From assembly GCF_018614585.1 (NCBI RefSeq), contig NZ_JAGGOI010000010.1, forward strand, positions 81,441 through 145,440: a stretch of 64,000 nt of DNA, given 5' to 3'. This DNA is from Streptomyces sp. ISL-1 (GTDB lineage: Bacteria > Actinomycetota > Actinomycetes > Streptomycetales > Streptomycetaceae). Position 1 is the first letter of the stretch; each line of letters starts with the position of its first letter. Below, in pieces: positions 49,113 to 58,090 of this stretch. The notes below the pieces were generated by a model. It was not told the DNA's origin, searched no databases, and saw only the letters and a program-made list of their open reading frames with translations. The translations under genes and the position numbers were made by a program.

Positions 49113-50093
49113 TCACCCGGCCTCCGTCGCGTCTGTGAGCCGCGGGGTGTCACTCATGAGCGTTATGTCGACTTCGGGCAGCCAGTGGGCGGGGTCGCGC
49201 TCCAGCCAGCCCTCCTCGGCGGCCAGTCGCGCGGCGGCAGCCCGCAGCGCGTCGACGCCGGGGTGACGGAGGCCCTTGCGCCACACCAGCGAGAGCGGTG
49301 ACAGCGGTACGGGATCGACGACCGGGCGCAGCACGCTGTCCGGCATGGCCGGAAAGTCGACGACCGCCAGGACCGGGTTGCGGGTCTTCGCCATCACCCG
49401 GCGGAACTCCTCGACGCCGATGGCCACGGGCGCGGGCGGCGCGATGCGGATCCCCCGCCCGGCGAAGAGCCGGCGCGCCAGATCCGTCCACTCCAGGGTC
49501 CGCGGATTGCCGGCCCCGGCGTACACGCTCTCGCCCGCGAGCGCGTCCAGCGGGATGTGCGCCAGCCCGGCGAGCGGGTGGTCGCGCGGCAGCAGGACGG
49601 CCATCGGCTCGTAGCGCACGGGCTGATGGGACAGGAGCGCCCGTACGGCGGGTTCGAGCCCGGCGAAGCGCCCGAACGAGACATCGAGCCGCCCGGCGAC
49701 GATCTCGGCCGCGGCACCGGTCAGCCCGCTCTCGAAGCGGGCCATCAGCTCGCACTCGGGGGCGAGCTCCCGCGCCCGCGCCAGCACGCGGCCGGACGCC
49801 ATGCCCTCGCTGTTGAGATCGACGAGCAGCGGCCGCGAGGCTCCCGCGGCGGCCGCCCGCAGATCGTCCTGGGCCTCCAGCACCCGCCGGGCGTACGGCA
49901 GCAGCCGCTCACCGTCGGCGGTGAGGGTCACCTGCCGGGTGGTCCGTACGAACAGCTCGGCGCCCAACTCGCGCTCGAGGCGCCGGATATCGCGGCTGAG
50001 GGCCTGCTGCGCGACATACAGGCGAGCGGCGGCGCGGGTGAAGTGCAGCTCGCCGGCGACGGCGACGAAGGCGCGGAGCAGCCGGGGGTCCAT
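49113..50093 (-). CDS. LysR family transcriptional regulator
   Basis: 326 aa from ATG 50093 (MDPRLLRAFVAVAGELHFTR), the canonical LysR N-terminus. The helix-turn-helix covers residues 17-36 (FTRAAARLYVAQQALSRDIR). The C-terminal substrate-binding domain (about 90-300) contains RFESGLTGAAAEIVAGRLDV and MAVLLPRDHPLAG. It ends 95 bp before narK and diverges from an MFS gene that starts near 50190, so the MFS gene is the likelier target. Confidence 0.9.
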   Translation of the reverse strand: MDPRLLRAFVAVAGELHFTRAAARLYVAQQALSRDIRRLERELGAELFVRTTRQVTLTADGERLLPYARRVLEAQDDLRAAAAGASRPLLVDLNSEGMASGRVLARARELAPECELMARFESGLTGAAAEIVAGRLDVSFGRFAGLEPAVRALLSHQPVRYEPMAVLLPRDHPLAGLAHIPLDALAGESVYAGAGNPRTLEWTDLARRLFAGRGIRIAPPAPVAIGVEEFRRVMAKTRNPVLAVVDFPAMPDSVLRPVVDPVPLSPLSLVWRKGLRHPGVDALRAAAARLAAEEGWLERDPAHWLPEVDITLMSDTPRLTDATEAG

Positions 50094-50189
50094 GTCTCGG
50101 GGCACGCCGCCGAATCTACAACGCGAGTGCGTCAATGGTGTCCGAGCAGGTGTTGGACCGCTCGAGGGTGCCGCGTCGAGGGTTGGCCC

Positions 50190-51593
50190 ATGCCGGATTC
50201 AGCCAGCCCTGCACAGCCGACTCCCGCCGAGGCCTGCGGCGGGTCTGTTCCCCACCCCGCCCCTTCCCGGAACCGGGGCTCCGCCCCGGACCCCGCGCCT
50301 CAAACGCCGGCGAGGCTTGAGTTTGCCGAGGGCACGGCCGAAGGCCGCACTGGGGGTCCCCCCAGGCACGAGGACGGGCTGGGTGGGGGAACGAAGCCCC
50401 GCAAGGCCGGCCCCCTCGCCCCCTACCGGCAACTCTTCGCGCCGCCCGGCGCCCCCGCCTTCACCGCGGGCAATCTCCTCGCCCGCCTCCCCATGGGCAT
50501 GTTCAGCGTCAGCGCCGTCATCATGATCGCCGGATCGCGCGGGTCGTACGCCCTCGCCGGAGCCGTCACCGCGACCGGGCTCGCCGTCACCGCGCTGGTC
50601 GCACCGTGGACCGCGCGGCTCGTGGACCGGCACGGGCAGGCCCGTATCGCCGTGCCCGCCACCGCGCTCGCCGCGCTCGGCTCGCTGGCCCTCCTGCTCT
50701 GCGTGCACTACGACGCTCCCGACTGGACTCTCTTCGCCGCGTACGCCGCGACCGCAACCACCCCCAACACCGGCGGCATGTCCCGTGCCCGCTGGGCCCA
50801 CCTCCACCGCGGGGACCCGGCCGCGCTGCACACCGCGAACTCCTTCGAGCAGGCCGCCGACGAGCTGTGCTTCATGCTCGGACCGGTGCTCGCGGCGTTT
50901 CTGTGTGCCGCGCTCTTCCCGGAGGCGGGCACGCTCACGGGCTCGGCCCTGATGCTGACCGGCGTACTGATCTTCGCGGCCCAGCGCTCCACCGAGCCGC
51001 CGGTCACGCCCCGCCCGGCCGGGACGCGCTCCCCGCTGCGTACGGCCGGGATGGCGCCGCTGCTGGCCGTCTTCCTCGCCACCGGCGCGGTCTTCGGCGC
51101 GCTGGAGATCTCCACGCTCGCGTATCTGGACGGCCCCATGGCGGGGCTGCTGCTCGCGCTGCAGGCCGCCGGGTCGTGCCTGGCGGGTCTGCTGTACGGG
51201 GCGACACGCCCCGCCCGCAGCCTGCCCGGGCGGCTGGCCGACTGTCTCGCCGCCATGACCGCCCTGATGACCCTGCCGCTGCTCGCCGCCCGCACGGGCT
51301 CGGCGGCGCTGCTCGCCGTCGCCCTGCTGCTGGCGGGCGCGGCGACCGCACCGACGATGGTGACGGGAATGACCCTGGTCCAGCGGCTGACCCCGCAGAA
51401 CAGCCTCAACGAGGGCATGACGCTCGCCGTCACCGCGATCCTCGCCGGCATCGCGACCGGCTCGGCGACCGCCGGCTGGGCGGTGGAGAGCCTGAGCGCG
51501 GCGCACGGCTACGTCGTCCCGGCATCGGCGGCGGGCCTGGCCCTGGTCGTGGCCCTCGCGGTGGCGGGCACGACAAAGGCCCGGCTGTCGTGA
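50190..51593 (+). CDS. MFS transporter with ambiguous N-terminus
   Basis: About 467 aa if ATG 50190 is used. The conserved part begins near 50426 (PYRQLFAPPGAPAFTAGNLL, then ARLPMGMFSVSAVIMI) and has about 12 helices, with PWTARLVDRHGQARIAVPAT as the motif A-like loop. The first 75 codons overlap a Streptomyces-type repetitive intergenic element (50251-50376) and encode low-complexity sequence, so the true start may be altered or the element may have inserted into the 5' end. No substrate can be assigned; the fold is that of drug or metabolite exporters. Confidence 0.82.
   Translation: MPDSASPAQPTPAEACGGSVPHPAPSRNRGSAPDPAPQTPARLEFAEGTAEGRTGGPPRHEDGLGGGTKPRKAGPLAPYRQLFAPPGAPAFTAGNLLARLPMGMFSVSAVIMIAGSRGSYALAGAVTATGLAVTALVAPWTARLVDRHGQARIAVPATALAALGSLALLLCVHYDAPDWTLFAAYAATATTPNTGGMSRARWAHLHRGDPAALHTANSFEQAADELCFMLGPVLAAFLCAALFPEAGTLTGSALMLTGVLIFAAQRSTEPPVTPRPAGTRSPLRTAGMAPLLAVFLATGAVFGALEISTLAYLDGPMAGLLLALQAAGSCLAGLLYGATRPARSLPGRLADCLAAMTALMTLPLLAARTGSAALLAVALLLAGAATAPTMVTGMTLVQRLTPQNSLNEGMTLAVTAILAGIATGSATAGWAVESLSAAHGYVVPASAAGLALVVALAVAGTTKARLS
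50251..50376. repeat. Streptomyces repetitive intergenic element (ggggctccgccccgg type)
   Basis: The stretch contains aaccggggctccgccccgga, then the string ccccgcgcctcaaacgccgg and cgaggcttgagtttgccgag, and ends with gggggtccccccaggcacga. Sequences of this type occur in many copies between genes of Streptomyces genomes, as I recall. This copy lies across the apparent N-terminal coding region of the MFS gene. Confidence 0.7.
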
Positions 51594-51623
51594 CAGCCGG
51601 GCCTTCGCCTCACATGGGATGAG

Positions 51624-52005
51624 TGGAGATGGCGGGAATCGAACCCGCGTCCAACGGTGCAGAATCAGGGCTTCTCCGAGCGCAGTTCGCTGCGATTTTC
51701 TCAGCCCCGGAGATCACGCGAACAAGTCTCCGACGGGCTCAGTCACTGTTTGATTTCCCTCTAAGCCCCGTGACCGGGCTTAGAGGTTTAGTCCCCTAGC
51801 TGATGCCAGGATCCGGGTCGGGAACAGCCCCGGGCTGACACCCGAAGGCCTTCGCTAGCTGCTAATTAGGCAGCGAGCGCGAAGGCGCGGGAATCGCTCT
51901 TGGAAGTGGCGATTATTGGTTGCGACATATGGTTAACGAGATCATTGCCGCTTCCTCGGCTCGCTTCCCCTGCTTCGACATCCGCTGTCGAAACCGATCA
52001 TCCCC
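51624..52005 (-). ncRNA. ssrA: Transfer-messenger RNA (ssrA)
   Basis: The 5' end (ggggatgatcgg, reading from 52005) pairs with the 3' acceptor catctcc (51631-51625) to form the tRNA-like stem. The T-arm ggttcgattcccgcc is at 51632-51650. Pseudoknot-forming GC-rich segments fill the centre. The tag reading frame ends ...AFALAA with a TAA stop (51869 region); the full tag reads ATSKSDSRAFALAA, up to the position of the resume codon. CCA is not encoded; the genome reads CTC. tmRNA with SmpB rescues stalled ribosomes and tags the peptides for degradation. Confidence 0.96.
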
Positions 52006-52119
52006 ATGTTGAGTTTTCAATGCGCGCACCTGCTGTGAGGTGCAGACGCCATCGTACGTGACCAAGGCACGACGATGCCACCCTATTCTCCCCGGTCAGG
52101 CGTCAGGCCCGGTCAGGGG

Positions 52120-52599
52120 TCAGGCCCGCTGCCGCCGCTTCGCCGCCGAGATCACGCGGTCCGTCTCCCGCCGGTCCTGCTTCTCCCGGAGCGTCTGCCG
52201 CTTGTCGTACTCCTTCTTGCCCTTGGCCAGCGCGATCTCGACCTTGGCCCGGCCGTCCTTGAAGTACAGCACCAGCGGCACGATGGTGTGCCCTGTCTCC
52301 TGCGTCTTCGACGCGAGCTTGTCGATCTCCGCGCGGTGCATCAGCAGCTTTCGCTTGCGCCGCGCGCTGTGGTTGGTCCACGTCCCCTGGGTGTACTCCG
52401 GCACGTGCACGTTGTGCAGCCACGCTTCGTGGTCGTCGATCTGGACGAAGCCGTCCACCAGCGAGGCCCGTCCCTGGCGCAGCGACTTCACCTCGGTACC
52501 CGTCAGCACGAGACCGCACTCGTAGGTGTCGAGGATGTGGTAGTCGTGCCGCGCCTTCTTGTTCTGCGCGATCAGCTTGCGCCCTTTTTCCTTAGCCAT
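52120..52599 (-). CDS. smpB: SmpB, tmRNA-binding protein
   Basis: 159 aa, standard length. It has the OB-fold features [38 protein letters not shown] and [20 protein letters not shown], and the basic C-terminal tail [20 protein letters not shown] that enters the ribosomal mRNA channel. It is essential for tmRNA function, and lies 114 bp upstream of ssrA on the same strand, the usual arrangement. Confidence 0.97.
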   Translation of the reverse strand: MAKEKGRKLIAQNKKARHDYHILDTYECGLVLTGTEVKSLRQGRASLVDGFVQIDDHEAWLHNVHVPEYTQGTWTNHSARRKRKLLMHRAEIDKLASKTQETGHTIVPLVLYFKDGRAKVEIALAKGKKEYDKRQTLREKQDRRETDRVISAAKRRQRA

Positions 52600-52617
52600 A
52601 GTGCGGTCATTTTCGCA

Positions 52618-53769
52618 CTAAGACCCGCCCCCGAGGCCACTCAATACTGTTTGGGCCCGTTCCTCGGCCCCCTCGCTGGCCGCGAGGTCCGGTGTGATAC
52701 CCCGGCCGTCGACGCTGTGGCCCGCCGGTGTGCGGTAGTGGCCGACGGTGAGCTCGGCGACCGAGCCGTCGGGCAGCCGGCTGGGCATCTGGACCGAGCC
52801 CTTGCCGAAGGTGCGTGTACCGACGGTGACCGCGCGGCCACGGTCCTGCAGTGCCCCGGTGACCAGCTCCGCGGCGCTCATCGTGCCGCCGTCGACGAGT
52901 GCGACGACGGGCCTGTCGGTGTCCCCGCCGGGCGGCGCGTACAGCGCGCGCTGCTCGCCCCGTATGTCGTACGTGGCGACCAGGCCGCCGTCCAGGAAGG
53001 CGGAGGCCGCGGTGACGGCCTCGGCGACCAGGCCGCCCGCGTTGCCGCGCAGGTCGAGCAGGACGCCGGTGCCGGCGGGGGCGTCCCTGACCGCGTCCTG
53101 CACCCGCACGCCCGAGCCCTTGGTGAAGGAGGCCACCTTGATCATGACGGCGCCGTTCGCCAGCTGTCTGACGGTGACCGCCTCGGTCGTCAGCCTGGTG
53201 CGCATCAGCTTCTCGGTCCATGCCCGGCCGTCGCGCTCCAGGCCCAGCGTGACCCTCGTACGGTCGCCGCCGCGCAGCAGCGCCACGACCTCGGTCACGG
53301 GACGCTTGTCCACCGGGAAGCCGTCGATCGTACGGAGCCGGTCGCCGGCCTCGATGCCCGCCTTGGCCGCGGGGCCGCCGGGCTGGACCCTTGCGACCTC
53401 CACCCGCCCGTCCCGGGCCCGGCGCGCCCACAGGCCCACACCGGTGTACTCGCCGTCGAGGGCCTGCTCGAACTCCTCGTACTCGCTCTTGTCGTACACC
53501 GCGCCCCAGCGGTCCCCACTGCGGCTGACGACGTCCTCGGCCGCTTCCGTACCGGACTTGCCGTCGGCCATCGCTTCGGCTGCGGCACGGGCGACGTCGT
53601 CGCGGTCGACGGTCGCGGCGGCGGGGCGGGCGGAGAGCTGCGGGGCGTTCTTGTCGCGCGGCAGCGCGTTGGTCGCGGCCGCGGTGGCAAGGACGCTCGC
53701 GAAAACCAATGACAGGGCCGCCCCGCGGCGGATGCGGCGGGGCCGAGGGCTGAACTCCGGGCCCGGCAT
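52618..53769 (-). CDS. C-terminal processing protease (S41) with PDZ domain
   Basis: 383 aa from ATG 53769 (MPGPEFSPRPRRIRR); GTG 53778 is an alternative. One N-terminal signal or anchor helix (AALSLVFASVLATAAATNAL). The PDZ domain spans about residues 110-190 (GVGLWARRARDGRVEVARVQ ... GDRLRTIDGFPVD). The protease domain carries catalytic Ser in DGGTMSAAELVTGAL and Lys in RTFGKGSVQMPSRL. It acts outside the membrane on exported proteins. It lies between smpB and ftsX on the same strand, and a perfect hairpin upstream separates it from ftsEX. Confidence 0.93.
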   Translation of the reverse strand: MPGPEFSPRPRRIRRGAALSLVFASVLATAAATNALPRDKNAPQLSARPAAATVDRDDVARAAAEAMADGKSGTEAAEDVVSRSGDRWGAVYDKSEYEEFEQALDGEYTGVGLWARRARDGRVEVARVQPGGPAAKAGIEAGDRLRTIDGFPVDKRPVTEVVALLRGGDRTRVTLGLERDGRAWTEKLMRTRLTTEAVTVRQLANGAVMIKVASFTKGSGVRVQDAVRDAPAGTGVLLDLRGNAGGLVAEAVTAASAFLDGGLVATYDIRGEQRALYAPPGGDTDRPVVALVDGGTMSAAELVTGALQDRGRAVTVGTRTFGKGSVQMPSRLPDGSVAELTVGHYRTPAGHSVDGRGITPDLAASEGAEERAQTVLSGLGGGS

Positions 53770-53793
53770 GGCGAACACTCTAGGACAAGCGAA

Positions 53794-53826
53794 GGGCGCC
53801 GTACGGCCGTTGGCCGTACGGCGCCC
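53794..53826 (-). terminator. Terminator of the ftsE-ftsX operon
   Basis: A 15-bp perfect stem (gggcgccgtacggcc at 53794-53808 with ggccgtacggcgccc at 53812-53826) and 3-nt loop lies 10 bp beyond the ftsX stop codon. It is also only 25 bp from the S41 protease start, so that gene needs a promoter in or near this hairpin. Confidence 0.85.
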
Positions 53827-53836
53827 GGGGTGCTTG

Positions 53837-54754
53837 TCACACCTTGAGGTACTTGCGCAATGCGACGAAAGCAGCCATGGCAGGCATCAGCAGCCCGATC
53901 GCGATCACCAGCGGGAGCTTGGTGATCACCGCGTCCCAGCCGATGAAGTTGACCAGTTGCATCTTCTCGGACAGCGCCAGGCCGTGGTCGATCAGGAAAT
54001 ACCGGCCCACCAGCAGCATCGCGGAGGCGACCAGGCCGCCCAGCAGACCGGCGAAGGCGGCTTCCATGATGAACGGCATCTGGATGTAGAAGCTGGAGGC
54101 TCCCACCAGCCGCATGATGCCGGTCTCACGCCTGCGGCTGAACGCCGAAACACGCACGGTGTTGACGATCAGCATCAGCGCAATCACCAGCATCAGCGCC
54201 ATCACGAAGAGCGCGGCGACATTCATGCCGTTCATCAGGGAGAAGAGGTTCTCCAGGATGTTGCGCTGGTCCTGGACGGACTGCACACCGTCCCGGCCCG
54301 CGAAGGCGGTCGCGACGACCTTGTACTTCTCGGGATCGTCCAGTTTGACCCGGAACGACTCCTGCATCTGGTCCGGCGTGATGGTGGACGCGATGGGAGT
54401 GTCCCCGTACTGCTCCCGGTAGTGCTTGTACGCCTCTTCGGCCGTCTCCCGCTGGACGGAGTCGACGACGTCCATCTTCTTGAGATCGACTTCGATCTCC
54501 TGCTTCTGCTGGGCGGTGACGGCACCCTTGGCACACTTGGGAGACGTCGCCGCGTCGTTCTTGTTGCAGAGGAAGATCGAGACGTTGACCTTGTCGTACC
54601 AGAAGTCCTTCATCGTGCTGACCTGCTCGCGCATGAGCAGCGCACCGCCGAAGAGGGCGAGTGAAAGAGCTACGGAGACGATAACGGCGAAGGTCATCGT
54701 GAGATTGCGGCGGAGACCGACGCCGATCTCGGACAGTACGAACTGGGCGCGCAT
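53837..54754 (-). CDS. ftsX: Cell division ABC transporter permease FtsX
   Basis: 305 aa with four transmembrane helices: one at about residues 20-42 (MTFAVIVSVALSLALFGGAL), then a large extracellular loop of about 125 residues, then three helices (ALFVMALMLVIALMLIV; AAFAGLLGGLVASAMLLVGR; LPLVIAIGLLMPAMAAFV). The cytoplasmic AFSRRRETGIMRLVGASSFY is the conserved FtsX/MacB motif that couples to FtsE. The loop includes two Cys residues that may form a disulphide. FtsEX activates peptidoglycan hydrolases in other bacteria; the partner in Streptomyces is not evident here. Confidence 0.95.
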   Translation of the reverse strand: MRAQFVLSEIGVGLRRNLTMTFAVIVSVALSLALFGGALLMREQVSTMKDFWYDKVNVSIFLCNKNDAATSPKCAKGAVTAQQKQEIEVDLKKMDVVDSVQRETAEEAYKHYREQYGDTPIASTITPDQMQESFRVKLDDPEKYKVVATAFAGRDGVQSVQDQRNILENLFSLMNGMNVAALFVMALMLVIALMLIVNTVRVSAFSRRRETGIMRLVGASSFYIQMPFIMEAAFAGLLGGLVASAMLLVGRYFLIDHGLALSEKMQLVNFIGWDAVITKLPLVIAIGLLMPAMAAFVALRKYLKV

Positions 54755-54794
54755 GGCGAGTCTTTCAGCCTTTCAGTCGTGTCGCTCTACGGGC

Positions 54795-55484
54795 TCAGTG
54801 CTGGTAGCCGTAGACGCCTCGTGCCTGGTCGCGTACGAGACGGCCCTTCTCGAGCTCGATGACGCGCTTGCGCATCTGGTCGACGATGTTCTGGTCGTGA
54901 GTCGCCATGATCACAGTGGTACCGGTCCGGTTGATCCGGTCCAGCAGCTTCATGATGCCCACGGACGTCTGCGGGTCGAGGTTGCCGGTCGGCTCGTCCG
55001 CGATCAGCAGCATGGGGCGGTTGACGAAGGCCCGAGCGATCGCGACGCGCTGCTGCTCACCGCCGGAGAGCTCGCCGGGCATCCGGTCCTCCTTGCCGCC
55101 GAGGCCGACGAGGTCGAGGACCTGGGGCACGGCCTTGCGGATCTCACCGCGCGGCTTGCCGATGACCTCTTGGGCGAACGCCACGTTCTCCGCGACGGTC
55201 TTGTTGGGCAGGAGCCGGAAGTCCTGGAAGACCGTACCCAGCTGGCGGCGCATCTGCGGCACCTTCCAGTTGGACAGCCGGGCCAGATCCTTGCCGAGGA
55301 CATGTACGAGTCCCTGGCTGGCGCGCTCCTCGCGCAGAACCAGCCGCAGGAAAGTCGACTTGCCGGAACCGGACGAGCCGACGAGGAAGACGAACTCTCC
55401 CTTGGCGATGTCCAGAGAGACGTCGCGCAGCGCGGGGCGGCTCTGCTTGGGGTAGGTCTTGGAGACGTTGTCGAATCGGATCAC
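54795..55484 (-). CDS. ftsE: Cell division ATP-binding protein FtsE
   Basis: 229 aa from GTG 55484 ([20 protein letters not shown]). ABC motifs are Walker [16 protein letters not shown], the signature [15 protein letters not shown], Walker [14 protein letters not shown] and switch His in [12 protein letters not shown]. It is the ATPase partner of FtsX, whose gene begins 40 bp downstream. Together they form a mechanotransmission complex at the septum. Confidence 0.96.
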   Translation of the reverse strand: MIRFDNVSKTYPKQSRPALRDVSLDIAKGEFVFLVGSSGSGKSTFLRLVLREERASQGLVHVLGKDLARLSNWKVPQMRRQLGTVFQDFRLLPNKTVAENVAFAQEVIGKPRGEIRKAVPQVLDLVGLGGKEDRMPGELSGGEQQRVAIARAFVNRPMLLIADEPTGNLDPQTSVGIMKLLDRINRTGTTVIMATHDQNIVDQMRKRVIELEKGRLVRDQARGVYGYQH

Positions 55485-55732
55485 GGGTGCACCACGGTTG
55501 GCCGGGGGTAGATGTGCGTGACCTTACGCGAAGCGGACTCGCGCGCGCAGTCGACGTCACAGGTTGCGCATTTTGTCCGGTCGTGGAACGGGTGTAATCC
55601 GGCGGGGCGCGCCGAAACACGCGCGAGCTGGCACAGTGGTGGGGAACAGTGGCGTTTCCCTGAGCGTTACTGGGAGAGAAGTGTGCTTACGGTCCGCGCC
55701 TGCGGCTCCGGCGCGCGGGAGGAGGAGAGCGC

Positions 55733-55927
55733 ATGACCTACGACCGATTGGTGTGCGCCAACTGCGCGGCCCCGGTCACAGAGGGTCGCTGCCCGGTCTG
55801 CCGGGCGAACCGCGAGCGGCTGGAGCAGCAGGGCCCCTTCGGCGGCCTGAGCCCGGTGGCGCTGCTGACCCTGCTGGTGGTGCTGATCGCGGCCGTGGCG
55901 CTGCTGGCGGCGCACCAGACCGCGTAG
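55733..55927 (+). CDS. Small zinc-ribbon single-pass membrane protein
   Basis: 64 aa with a strong GGAGGAG ribosome-binding site before ATG 55733. The N-terminus holds two CxxC pairs (VCANCAAPVTEGRCPVCRAN), a probable zinc ribbon, followed by a basic stretch. One transmembrane helix spans residues 41-60 (VALLTLLVVLIAAVALLAAH). It is divergent from ftsE. No function is known to me; the layout recurs in streptomycetes. Confidence 0.8.
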   Translation: MTYDRLVCANCAAPVTEGRCPVCRANRERLEQQGPFGGLSPVALLTLLVVLIAAVALLAAHQTA

Positions 55928-55944
55928 GACGCGCTTTACGCATA

Positions 55945-55986
55945 CGGAAGGGCCCGGGGCGCTGTAGCGCACCCCGGGCCCTTCCG
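55945..55986. terminator. Bidirectional terminator between the zinc-ribbon gene and a sortase-substrate gene
   Basis: cggaagggcccgggg (55945-55959) pairs perfectly with ccccgggcccttccg (55972-55986), a 15-bp stem with a 12-nt loop, between convergent genes. Confidence 0.85.
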
Positions 55987-56008
55987 CGTATTGCTGGTCG
56001 CTTGTCGC

Positions 56009-56674
56009 CTAGGCGACGGTGCGACCGCCACCGGCGAGACGCGGCAGCATACGGAAGCCGATGCCACCGGCGATCATCGTCGCGGCACCGATGAGCAGGA
56101 ACGTGGTCTCGGCGGCGCCGGTCTCTGCCAGCTCCTCCTTGGCCTGGCCCTGCTCGACCGGCTTGGAGCCGGCGCTGTCGGTGTCGGTGTTGTCGGCGCA
56201 CTCGGCACCGTCGAGGTCGACGGTGCAGGTGCCGGCGTCGTCACCGTTGCCGTCACCCGGGTTCGCCGGGTTCTCGGACGGGTCTTCGGTCGGCTTGCCC
56301 GGCTTGTCCGGCTTGCCGGTCGGCTTGCCCGTGGGCTTGTCGGTCGGCTTGCCGGTCGGCTTGTCCGTGGGGACATCCGTCGGGACATCGGTGGGAACAT
56401 CCGTGGGGACGTCCGTCGGAACATCGGTCGGGATGTCGGTGGGGACATCCGTCGGAATGTCCGTCGGGATCTCCGTCGGATCGTCAGTAGGGCTGTCGAT
56501 ACCGATACCGGCGTCGATGCCACTCTCGTCGGCGTTCGCCGACACCTTGAGGGGACCCACGTCGATACCGACACCGACGGCCGAGGCGGCGCCGGCAGCG
56601 GTCAGCGACGCACCGGCAGCGATCACCGCGCCTGCAGCTATTCGCGCCACACGGATCCGCGTCTTCTTGGTCAT
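56009..56674 (-). CDS. Sortase-anchored cell-surface protein with Pro-Thr-Asp repeat stalk
   Basis: 221 aa. A signal peptide (residues 1-33, RIAAGAVIAAGASLTAAGAA) is followed by a short head domain. About 15 repeats of PTD-V/I/K/D with PTGK variants form an extended stalk at residues 62-125. Two Cys residues (GTCTVDLDGAECADN) may form a disulphide. The C-terminus has LAETGAAETT, a hydrophobic helix (FLLIGAATMIAGGIGF) and a basic end (RMLPRLAGGGR), a LAxTG sorting signal of the class E sortase type used in Streptomyces. It should be covalently attached to peptidoglycan. The gene is monocistronic. Confidence 0.88.
   Translation of the reverse strand: MTKKTRIRVARIAAGAVIAAGASLTAAGAASAVGVGIDVGPLKVSANADESGIDAGIGIDSPTDDPTEIPTDIPTDVPTDIPTDVPTDVPTDVPTDVPTDVPTDKPTGKPTDKPTGKPTGKPDKPGKPTEDPSENPANPGDGNGDDAGTCTVDLDGAECADNTDTDSAGSKPVEQGQAKEELAETGAAETTFLLIGAATMIAGGIGFRMLPRLAGGGRTVA
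56349..56490. repeat. 12-bp coding tandem repeat encoding the PTD stalk
   Basis: Units such as gggacatccgtc and ggaacatcggtc repeat with a 12-bp period about 12 times, encoding Pro-Thr-Asp-Val/Ile on the minus strand. Codon choice alternates between copies, which suggests some selection against recombination, or old copies. Confidence 0.85.
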
Positions 56675-56893
56675 CTGGCTGCTACCCCCAGTAGCTAATC
56701 GTCAATGGAGCAGCGCCCGGGGCGACTTCGGTCGGGGGGTAATCCTGTCTTCCCCCAATTCACACGCGCCCCAGCGATACGCATGCCGCGCGTCAGCTTT
56801 CCCAGTTTTCGCACTAGCGTCAAGGTCGTTGCGCGTGCGATGTCCGGTATGAGGGAGCTTGACTGACCTGCGCGGATGCAACTGTGACATAAA

Positions 56894-56928
56894 AAGGGAA
56901 CTGCCGCCCCTTGGGCGGCAGTTCCCTT
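56894..56928 (-). terminator. Intrinsic terminator of prfB
   Basis: A 16-bp perfect stem (aagggaactgccgccc at 56894-56909 with gggcggcagttccctt at 56913-56928) and 3-nt loop is followed, in the direction of prfB transcription, by a run of T (the plus strand reads aaaaa before the stem). It lies 17 bp after the prfB stop and is the most canonical terminator in the window. Confidence 0.93.
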
Positions 56929-56945
56929 GTCGACAAAGCGAGTCG

Positions 56946-58052
56946 TTACTTCTCCTGCTGCTTGCGCCAGCGAATTCCGGCCTCAAGGAAGCCGTCGATC
57001 TCACCGTCAAGTACCGCCTGCGGGTTGCCCACTTCGAACTCCGTACGCAGGTCCTTGACCATCTGGTACGGGTGCAGGACGTACGAACGCATCTGGTTTC
57101 CCCAGGAGTTGCCGCCGTCGCCCTTGAGGGAGTCCATCACGGCCTGCTCCTCCTGACGGCGGCGCTCGAGCAGCTTCGCCTGAAGGACGTTCATCGCGCT
57201 CGCCTTGTTCTGGATCTGCGAGCGCTCGTTCTGGCAGGAGACGACGATGCCGGTCGGGATGTGCGTCAGACGCACCGCCGAGTCGGTCGTGTTGACGCCC
57301 TGCCCGCCGGGGCCCGAGGCGCGGTACACATCGACGCGCAGCTCGGACTCGTCGATCTCCATGTGGTCCGTCTTCTCGACGACGGGCAGCACCTCGACAC
57401 CCGCGAAGGAGGTCTGGCGCCGGCCCTGGTTGTCGAACGGCGAGATGCGCACCAGGCGGTGGGTGCCCTGCTCGACGGAGAGCGTGCCGTAGGCGTACGG
57501 CGCCTTCACCACGAAGGTGGTCGACTTGATGCCGGCCTCTTCGGCGTACGACGTCTCGTAGACCTCGGTGGAGTAGCCGTGGCGCTCGGCCCAGCGCAGA
57601 TACATGCGCTGCAGCCGCTCGGCGAAGTCGGAGGCGTCGACGCCGCCCGCCTCGGCGCGGATGTTGACCAGCGCCTCGCGCTCGTCGTACTCACCGGACA
57701 GGAGGGTGCGTACTTCCATCTCCTCCAGCGCCTTGCGGACGTCGATGAGCTCGGACTCGGCCTCCGCGAGGGTGTCCGCGTCGTCCTCGGCCTCGGCGAG
57801 CTCGAAGAGCACACTCAGGTCGTCCATCCGGCTACGGAGCGCCTCGGTCTTGCGCAGCTCGGCCTGGAGGTGCGAAAGCTTGCTCGTGATCTTCTGCGCC
57901 GCCTCCGGGTCGTCCCAGAGGGACGGGGCCGCGGCCTGCTCCTCGAGCACGGCAATATCTGCCCTCATCTTTTCGAGGTCCAGGACGGCCTCGATCGACC
58001 CCATGGTCGAGGAGAGGGACTTCAGCTCTTCGGATACATCGACGACTGCCAC
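56946..58052 (-). CDS. prfB: Peptide chain release factor 2
   Basis: 368 aa from GTG 58052 ([20 protein letters not shown]). The stop-codon recognition SPF is in [17 protein letters not shown] and the catalytic GGQ is in [21 protein letters not shown]2 reads UGA and UAA. The reading frame is continuous; the programmed +1 frameshift (in-frame UGA near codon 26) found in E. coli prfB is absent, so the autoregulation is absent too. A frame open upstream of 58052 belongs to the shadow of pkaB. Confidence 0.97.
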   Translation of the reverse strand: MAVVDVSEELKSLSSTMGSIEAVLDLEKMRADIAVLEEQAAAPSLWDDPEAAQKITSKLSHLQAELRKTEALRSRMDDLSVLFELAEAEDDADTLAEAESELIDVRKALEEMEVRTLLSGEYDEREALVNIRAEAGGVDASDFAERLQRMYLRWAERHGYSTEVYETSYAEEAGIKSTTFVVKAPYAYGTLSVEQGTHRLVRISPFDNQGRRQTSFAGVEVLPVVEKTDHMEIDESELRVDVYRASGPGGQGVNTTDSAVRLTHIPTGIVVSCQNERSQIQNKASAMNVLQAKLLERRRQEEQAVMDSLKGDGGNSWGNQMRSYVLHPYQMVKDLRTEFEVGNPQAVLDGEIDGFLEAGIRWRKQQEK

Positions 58053-58090
58053 GCGTCCAGCGTAACGGCTGGGCGCGACACACCCGCCCC

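Noticed and set aside
56946..58052. Programmed frameshift in prfB
   Set aside because: The frame is continuous from the GTG start and has no in-frame UGA near codon 26.
53837..58052. Horizontal transfer of the ftsEX-prfB block
   Set aside because: Base composition and gene order match the Streptomyces core; no mobility genes or atypical codon use are seen.
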